A stretch of 17,991 bases of DNA from Oscillospiraceae bacterium. GTDB lineage: Bacteria; Bacillota; Clostridia; Oscillospirales; Acutalibacteraceae. Each line of letters begins with the position of its first letter. The first letter of the stretch is position 1. Shown here one piece after another: positions 14,273 to 17,991 of this stretch. Below the pieces are notes generated by a model. It saw only the letters and a program-made list of their open reading frames with translations, was not told the origin of the DNA and did no database searches. The translations under genes and the position numbers were made by a program. The stretch covers positions 1 to 17,991 of the forward strand of contig CACYHJ010000049.1 in assembly GCA_902774165.1 (NCBI GenBank), given 5' to 3'.

Positions 14273-15217
14273 TTACTCCGTGACCTCGTCGATCATATAG
14301 CGGGGGCGGCGCTGGGTCTGCAGATAGATCCGATATAAGTATTCCCCGATCAGCCGGAACGCGCCGCACAGGGCGGCGGCGATGAACCAGACGAAGCTCA
14401 GCACGCCGAGCAACCCGTTGAACGCGCCGTCTTTTACGCTGACGGCGATCAGCGCCGCCAGGCTCGCGAGGGTGATCGCGCCGCACACCGCCGCCAGCAG
14501 CGTCAGCATCCGCAGCGGCGCGGTGGAATGGGAAAACAGCGCGTCAATCGCGAGGCGCATCTTTTTCGCGAAATTATATCCCGAAACTCCTGCGGCGCGG
14601 GCGTGCCGGGCATAGGGGACCAGGGCGGTCTTCATGCCAAGGCTGCAGACCAGCGCCGGCAGGAAGAAGTCCGTTTTGTCGTAGTCCCGGATCCGTTCGA
14701 TGGCTTTTTTGCTCACGAGGCGGTAATTGGAATGCTCCCGCACCAGCCCCGTTTTGTAATGCTTCATGATCGAATAGAAGCAGCCGGAGAAAAACCGCTC
14801 GCTGAAGGAGTCGTCCTCCCTTGAGGACCGCACGCCCAGCGCCAGGTCGTTCCCCTCATAAAAACGTGCCAGCATCCCGTCGATCGCGTTGATATCGTCC
14901 TGCAGGTCGCTGTCGGCGGTCACGGCGCAGTCCGCGCGGTCGGCGGCGAAAAACATGCCCGCAAGAAGGGCGTTCTGCTCCCCGCAGTTATGCGCGAGGT
15001 TGACGCAGGAAATATGATCGTCCTGCTCGTGCAGGCTGCGAATCACGTCCCAGGTATCGTCCGCCGAGCCGTCGTTCACAAACAGAATCCGGCTCTCGGG
15101 CGAGATCGTCCCGTTTTCGATCAGGCTGTACAGCTTTTTCCGGAAGACCGGCGCCGTCACCGGCAGGACCTTCGCGTCATTATAGCAGGGGACGACGATA
15201 TAAAGCACCGCGGGCAT
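14273..15217 (-). CDS. Family 2 glycosyltransferase with C-terminal membrane anchor
   Basis: A 314-aa GT2 enzyme of the polyprenyl-phosphate glycosyltransferase type (DPM1/GtrB/ArnC-like), expected to move a sugar from a nucleotide donor to a lipid carrier on the inner membrane face. The N-terminal GT-A fold has YIVVPCYND, FVNDGSADDT (Asp49) and the metal-binding DSDLQDD (Asp102/Asp104). Two membrane helices follow (MLTLLAAVCGAITLASLAALIAV; GLLGVLSFVWFIAAALCGAF), then a basic tail. The start at 15217 has a strong Shine-Dalgarno (GGAAGGAGGG); the longer frame to 15298 has none. No flippase or other glycan gene sits beside it, so the final glycan is unknown. Confidence 0.93.
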   Translation of the reverse strand: MPAVLYIVVPCYNDAKVLPVTAPVFRKKLYSLIENGTISPESRILFVNDGSADDTWDVIRSLHEQDDHISCVNLAHNCGEQNALLAGMFFAADRADCAVTADSDLQDDINAIDGMLARFYEGNDLALGVRSSREDDSFSERFFSGCFYSIMKHYKTGLVREHSNYRLVSKKAIERIRDYDKTDFFLPALVCSLGMKTALVPYARHARAAGVSGYNFAKKMRLAIDALFSHSTAPLRMLTLLAAVCGAITLASLAALIAVSVKDGAFNGLLGVLSFVWFIAAALCGAFRLIGEYLYRIYLQTQRRPRYMIDEVTE

Positions 15218-15254
15218 GGTTTTCCCTCCTTCCCGCATTTGTTCGGTAACCCTT

Positions 15255-15283
15255 ATTTTATCACAACCGGAAAAACAAATCAA
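15255..15283 (-). promoter_or_regulatory. Promoter of the glycosyltransferase gene
   Basis: Minus strand: -35 TTGATT (15278-15283), 17-nt spacer, -10 TAAAAT (15255-15260) with TGA just upstream. It is 38 nt from the ATG. Confidence 0.72.
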
Positions 15284-15390
15284 TACGGGAAACGGCATTT
15301 TGACGGAAAGAGTTGAAAAACAAACCGTTCACAATTTTGCGGGGAATGGGGAAATAATGTGAATAATGCTTAAATTTTATCATCAGACGA

Positions 15391-15419
15391 TTGATTTTTC
15401 CGCCTGTAATTTGTATAAT
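15391..15419 (+). promoter_or_regulatory. Promoter of the small secreted protein gene
   Basis: -35 TTGATT (15391-15396), 17-nt spacer, perfect -10 TATAAT (15414-15419), about 34 nt before the start codon. Confidence 0.78.
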
Positions 15420-15452
15420 AAGACCGTAAAAAATATAAGTGAGGTTTTTGAT

Positions 15453-15838
15453 ATGAAAAAAATGATCTCCGTTCTGCTCGCGCTTGTCCTGCTCGCGCTG
15501 CCCATGGCTGCCGTCGCGGCCGCCGCGGACGATGATACGCCCGATAGGGTCTGCTGCATCACCCCGCCCGGCGAGTCCTACATGTTCACGCTGGAGCCCA
15601 TGCGACCAGCCCCATTGAGGGTGTTGCGGATGATTCCATCCTGCAGACCTCCCTTGCGCCCGACGAGGACGGCGTGTATACCATCGACCGCGTGACCACC
15701 GATCTCACGATCGTCGTCAGCCAGGTTACCGAGGCTCGGCAGGGCAACCTGTTCGCGAATCTCAGAGAGTTCCTGCACCTGATCTTCGCGGTGATCGCGA
15801 AGCTCTTCGGTTTCGATATCGACGCGATGACCGATTGA
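15453..15838 (+). pseudogene. Frameshifted small secreted protein
   Basis: ATG 15453 follows GTGAGG by 7 nt. The first frame gives a clear signal peptide (MKKMISVLLALVLLALPMAAVAAAA) and then TPDRVCCITPPGESYMFTLEP, before running into unlikely residues and a stop at 15693-15695. From about 15600 the plausible sequence continues in another frame: IEGVADDSILQTSLAPDEDG, VYTIDRVTTDLTIVV, then an amphipathic tail FANLREFLHLIFAVIAKLFG, ending at 15838. Joined, these would make about 128 residues. The tail resembles short C-terminal helices seen on many secreted proteins of gut Clostridia; no function is recognised. A strong promoter and terminator still frame it, so the break may be recent or a sequencing error. 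Confidence 0.7.
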
Positions 15839-15868
15839 TCGAAGGTCCGTCTGAATCTGTTTTTTCGG

Positions 15869-15897
15869 GAAGCCCGGCAGCGCCGGGCTTCTTTTTT
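15869..15897 (+). terminator. Strong intrinsic terminator
   Basis: 10-bp perfect stem GAAGCCCGGC / GCCGGGCTTC with loop AGC and a T6 tail, 30 nt after the small secreted gene. Its 3' arm plus T-tail recurs at 17293. Confidence 0.92.
15880..15897 (+). repeat. Direct repeat, left copy (terminator 3' half)
   Basis: The 18-bp GCGCCGGGCTTCTTTTTT is identical to 17293-17310. The two copies bracket the ATPase gene and its promoter. Confidence 0.8.
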
Positions 15898-15905
15898 CGT
15901 TGCTC

Positions 15906-17207
15906 TTATGAATCCAACGATTTTTCATCCAGCAGAAAATCTTCAACGCCGAGATAGCGGATCCCGTTTTCATCATACCACGGCGTGATGTTTTCCCGAA
16001 CCACGACGATCTTCCGGAAGGAGTCGCCGATGCGGTTCAGCGACGCGGTTTCCTGCGTTCTCTTTTCCTCGTCCGGGATCGCGAACGCAGATTGGATATA
16101 GTAACGCGCGCCGCCCCGGTTCGCGACGAAGTCGACCTCATGCTGAACCCGTCTGCTGCTGCCGTTTTTGTCCCGGACGTTTGCCGTAACAACGCCGACG
16201 TCCACGTTGAAATCCCGGACGCGCAGCTCGTTGTATATTATGTTTTCCATAATATGGTTTTCTTCCTGCTGCCGGAAATTGAGCCGGGCGTTGCGCAGGC
16301 CGATATCCGAAAAATAATATTTTTGCGGCGAGCCGATATATTTTCGCCCCTTTACGTCATACCGTTTCGCCTGATATAACAGAAACGCGTCGGTGAAATA
16401 GTCAAGATACCTGCCGATCGTGTCGTCGGAAACCGACGAGCCTTTTACGGAGGCGAAGGTCCTCTGTATTTTCGACGGATTGGTCAGCGAGCCGACCGAC
16501 GAGGACACGATATCCAGCAGATCGTCAAGAACGCCTTTTTCATTGGCGATATTGTGGCGTGCCATAATGTCGTCAAGATAAATCTTGTCGCACAGTGTTT
16601 GCAGATACCGGCTCTTATCCTCCGGCGTTTTCCGGGACAGGACGAGCGGCATTCCGCCGAAGGTGAAATAATCCCGCCAAGCATTCCGCTTTTCCCCGCT
16701 GTACGCGGAATAAAACTCCCGGTAGGACAGGGGATTCACCCGGATCTCGTCGCCTCTGCCGCGGAACTCCGTGAGAATATCGCTGGAGAGCATCTTTGAA
16801 TTGCTGCCTGTGACGTAAAGGTCCACGTTCCTGATCTTCATCAGACCGAGAAGTACGTCCGAAAAGCCGATTTTTTCGTCTGTCCCCGGCAGATACGGGT
16901 TGGGAATGTCCGCGACCTTCTGGATCTCGTCGAGAAAGACGTAATACATTTTATTCTTGTCCGTCAGCAGGCTCCGGATATACTGCCCCAGCTCCAGCGG
17001 ATTCCGGTAACGGGCGTTCTGATCCTCATCAAGCGCGAGCTCAATGATCTGCCCGTCCGGAACGCCGTCGTCGTTGAGATAACGGTGATAAAGCTCAGAC
17101 AACAGATAGGACTTGCCGCAGCGGCGGATCCCGGTGATCACCTTCACCAGGCCGTTTTCTCTGCGGTCGATCAGCTTTTGCAGGTAAAGATCCCGTCGGA
17201 TGACCAT
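15906..17207 (-). CDS. AAA_14/DUF4143 family ATP-binding protein
   Basis: A 433-aa ATPase of the AAA_14-DUF4143 type, widespread in gut bacteria and of unproven function. The Walker A motif is GIRRCGKS (residues 26-33), Walker B is YVFLDEIQ (Asp93-Glu94), and a polar VTGSNSKML strand follows, then FRGRGDEIRVNPLSYREFY. The C-terminal DUF4143 part includes HEVDFVANRGGARYYIQ, resembling a degenerate nuclease-like fold. The ATG at 17207 has GAGGTG 7 nt upstream; a GTG at 17222 overlaps that site and is not used here. It is a single-gene unit with its own promoter, flanked by 18-bp direct repeats, as expected of an accessory gene cassette. A role in defence or toxin-antitoxin behaviour has been suggested for such proteins but is not shown by this sequence. 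Confidence 0.93.
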   Translation of the reverse strand: MVIRRDLYLQKLIDRRENGLVKVITGIRRCGKSYLLSELYHRYLNDDGVPDGQIIELALDEDQNARYRNPLELGQYIRSLLTDKNKMYYVFLDEIQKVADIPNPYLPGTDEKIGFSDVLLGLMKIRNVDLYVTGSNSKMLSSDILTEFRGRGDEIRVNPLSYREFYSAYSGEKRNAWRDYFTFGGMPLVLSRKTPEDKSRYLQTLCDKIYLDDIMARHNIANEKGVLDDLLDIVSSSVGSLTNPSKIQRTFASVKGSSVSDDTIGRYLDYFTDAFLLYQAKRYDVKGRKYIGSPQKYYFSDIGLRNARLNFRQQEENHIMENIIYNELRVRDFNVDVGVVTANVRDKNGSSRRVQHEVDFVANRGGARYYIQSAFAIPDEEKRTQETASLNRIGDSFRKIVVVRENITPWYDENGIRYLGVEDFLLDEKSLDS

Positions 17208-17230
17208 AGACTGACACCTCACGAATATTT

Positions 17231-17244
17231 TGCGTCAATACGCA
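17231..17244. promoter_or_regulatory. Small palindrome in the ATPase leader
   Basis: TGCGT-CAAT-ACGCA lies between the promoter and the Shine-Dalgarno of the ATPase gene; it is a possible operator. Confidence 0.35.
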
Positions 17245-17262
17245 ATTTTATCTTATGCAGAT

Positions 17263-17291
17263 AATATAGCATAATACAGGGAAAAAGTCAA
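17263..17291 (-). promoter_or_regulatory. Promoter of the ATPase gene
   Basis: Minus strand: -35 TTGACT (17286-17291), 17-nt spacer, -10 TATATT (17263-17268) with TGC upstream. Its -35 begins one base from the right-hand direct repeat. Confidence 0.82.
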
Positions 17292-17292
17292 G

Positions 17293-17310
17293 GCGCCGGG
17301 CTTCTTTTTT
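17293..17310 (+). repeat. Direct repeat, right copy (orphan terminator half)
   Basis: Identical to 15880-15897 over 18 bp and followed by two more T. The 5' arm needed for a hairpin is missing here, so it cannot work as a terminator, and it sits before a gene instead of after one. Confidence 0.8.
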
Positions 17311-17334
17311 TTGTTAAAATAATACAATATCCTA

Positions 17335-17364
17335 TTGCATTTTCTCTGCGAAAAGTGTTATACT
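17335..17364 (+). promoter_or_regulatory. Promoter of the right-edge glycosidase gene
   Basis: -35 TTGCAT (17335-17340), 18-nt spacer, -10 TATACT (17359-17364) preceded by TGT (extended -10). Confidence 0.65.
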
Positions 17365-17394
17365 GAACAAAACATAAAAAGAGGTGTTTTGTTG

Positions 17395-17991
17395 ATGCTG
17401 TACAAAAAGAATTCGGCTCCGGCGCTTACCGACGAGCTGTTTCAGAATCCCGGCTGCGAATACCGCGGCGCGCCCTTCTGGGCGTGGAACTGCAAGCTCG
17501 AGAAGGACGAGCTTCTGCGCCAGATCGAATGCTTTAAAGAAATGGGTCTGGGTGGCTACCATATGCACCCGCGCGTGGGCTTCGCCACCGAATATTTAAG
17601 CGAAGAATTTCTTGATCTTGTCAAGGCCTGCGTGGAAAAGGGAAAGCAGATGGATATGAACTCCTATCTGTACGACGAGGACCGCTGGCCCTCCGGCGCT
17701 GCGGGCGGCATCGTCACGAAGGATAAGCGCCTGCGCGGCAAGTTCTTTGAATTCACGTCCGAGGTGCGCGAGACCGTCTCCCTTGAAGAGATGTACAACG
17801 CGGAGAAGCCTTATCTTTACGCGACCTACGACGTTGTTCTCAACGGGGACGGATATCTGACGGAATACCGCCGCATCTCCGACCCGTCGGAGGCGAAGGG
17901 CTGCGTATATTACGCCTATCTTTCCGTCTGGCAGAACGAGAGCTGGTACAACAATCAGGGCTATATCGACACTGGAGTCCGTAACCGAGCC
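17395..17991 (+). CDS. Glycoside hydrolase-like protein (GH106/GH2-related), 3' truncated by window end
   Basis: The first 199 codons of a large enzyme are visible. ATG 17395 has AAAGAGGTG 8 nt upstream. The segments RGAPFWAWNCKLEKDELLRQI, FKEMGLGGYHMHPRVGFATEYL and NSYLYDEDRWPSGAAGG are typical of big cytoplasmic glycosidase-like proteins with an N-terminal TIM barrel, often annotated as glycosyl hydrolase or GH106-like alpha-L-rhamnosidase. There is no signal peptide. A second rhamnosidase-type enzyme would fit the GH78-like gene at 7290-9551, but the true specificity is unknown. The last codons read YIDTGVRNRA; one missing base near 17972 would instead give YIDTLESVTE, nearer what the family suggests, so a frameshift close to the edge is possible. 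Confidence 0.75.
   Translation, partial: MLYKKNSAPALTDELFQNPGCEYRGAPFWAWNCKLEKDELLRQIECFKEMGLGGYHMHPRVGFATEYLSEEFLDLVKACVEKGKQMDMNSYLYDEDRWPSGAAGGIVTKDKRLRGKFFEFTSEVRETVSLEEMYNAEKPYLYATYDVVLNGDGYLTEYRRISDPSEAKGCVYYAYLSVWQNESWYNNQGYIDTGVRNRA

Noticed and set aside
15906..17310. Toxin-antitoxin or defence island around the ATPase
   Set aside because: Only one gene is present, with no partner nuclease, methylase or antitoxin; function is left open.
1..17991. tRNA, rRNA or riboswitch genes
   Set aside because: No cloverleaf, rRNA core sequence or known riboswitch consensus was recognised on reading; a covariance-model scan could still find a divergent one.

Overview
The window looks like a GC-rich chromosomal segment from an anaerobic, spore-forming Clostridia, probably an Oscillospiraceae/Ruminococcaceae-type gut bacterium. 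The evidence is a clear spo0A gene, a dockerin-tailed secreted protein, CxxC-type surface repeats, GH78-type glycosidase content, a DUF4143 ATPase and Shine-Dalgarno/sigma-A signals of Bacillota style. Lineage is inferred from gene content only; no rRNA or tRNA gene was seen.

Left block (1-5838, plus strand): the 3' part of parB, then serS, a PI-PLC X-domain-like protein, a MATE transporter, a TIM-barrel sugar phosphate isomerase/epimerase and a DUF1624/HGSNAT-like membrane acyltransferase. Gaps are 3-15 nt, so this is probably one transcription unit that starts left of the window. It ends at a bidirectional hairpin at 5869-5896. Three of the junctions have no visible Shine-Dalgarno.

Centre-left block (5924-9551, minus strand): a GH78-like alpha-L-rhamnosidase followed by a Gfo/Idh/MocA oxidoreductase, each with its own strong promoter. 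The gap between them carries a 20-bp perfect inverted repeat made from a 14-bp tandem unit. spo0A (9802-10572, plus) diverges from the rhamnosidase. Its receiver domain keeps Asp56 and Lys108 but has Glu-Glu in place of the usual Asp-Asp acidic pocket.

Repeat-rich region (10573-11847): no convincing gene. It holds a terminator, a perfect 37-bp tandem duplication, a 26-bp-period motif and two MITE-like inverted-repeat elements whose ends share GTAGGGA.

Accessory region (11848-14272): an AT-rich gene for a secreted C39-like protease with GBS_Bsp-like, ricin-B-like and CxxC repeats, joined to a GC-rich dockerin tail. It is broken by two frame changes and is best read as a decaying pseudogene. 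Further on are a GT2 glycosyltransferase (minus), another frameshifted small secreted protein gene, a DUF4143-type ATPase gene (minus) bracketed by two copies of the same terminator half, and the start of a large glycoside hydrolase-like gene that runs off the right edge.

I found no self-evident new defence or biosynthetic system. The most interesting signals are the altered Spo0A receiver, the mosaic and broken dockerin protease, the terminator-repeat-flanked ATPase cassette, and the archaeal-like SerRS motifs.
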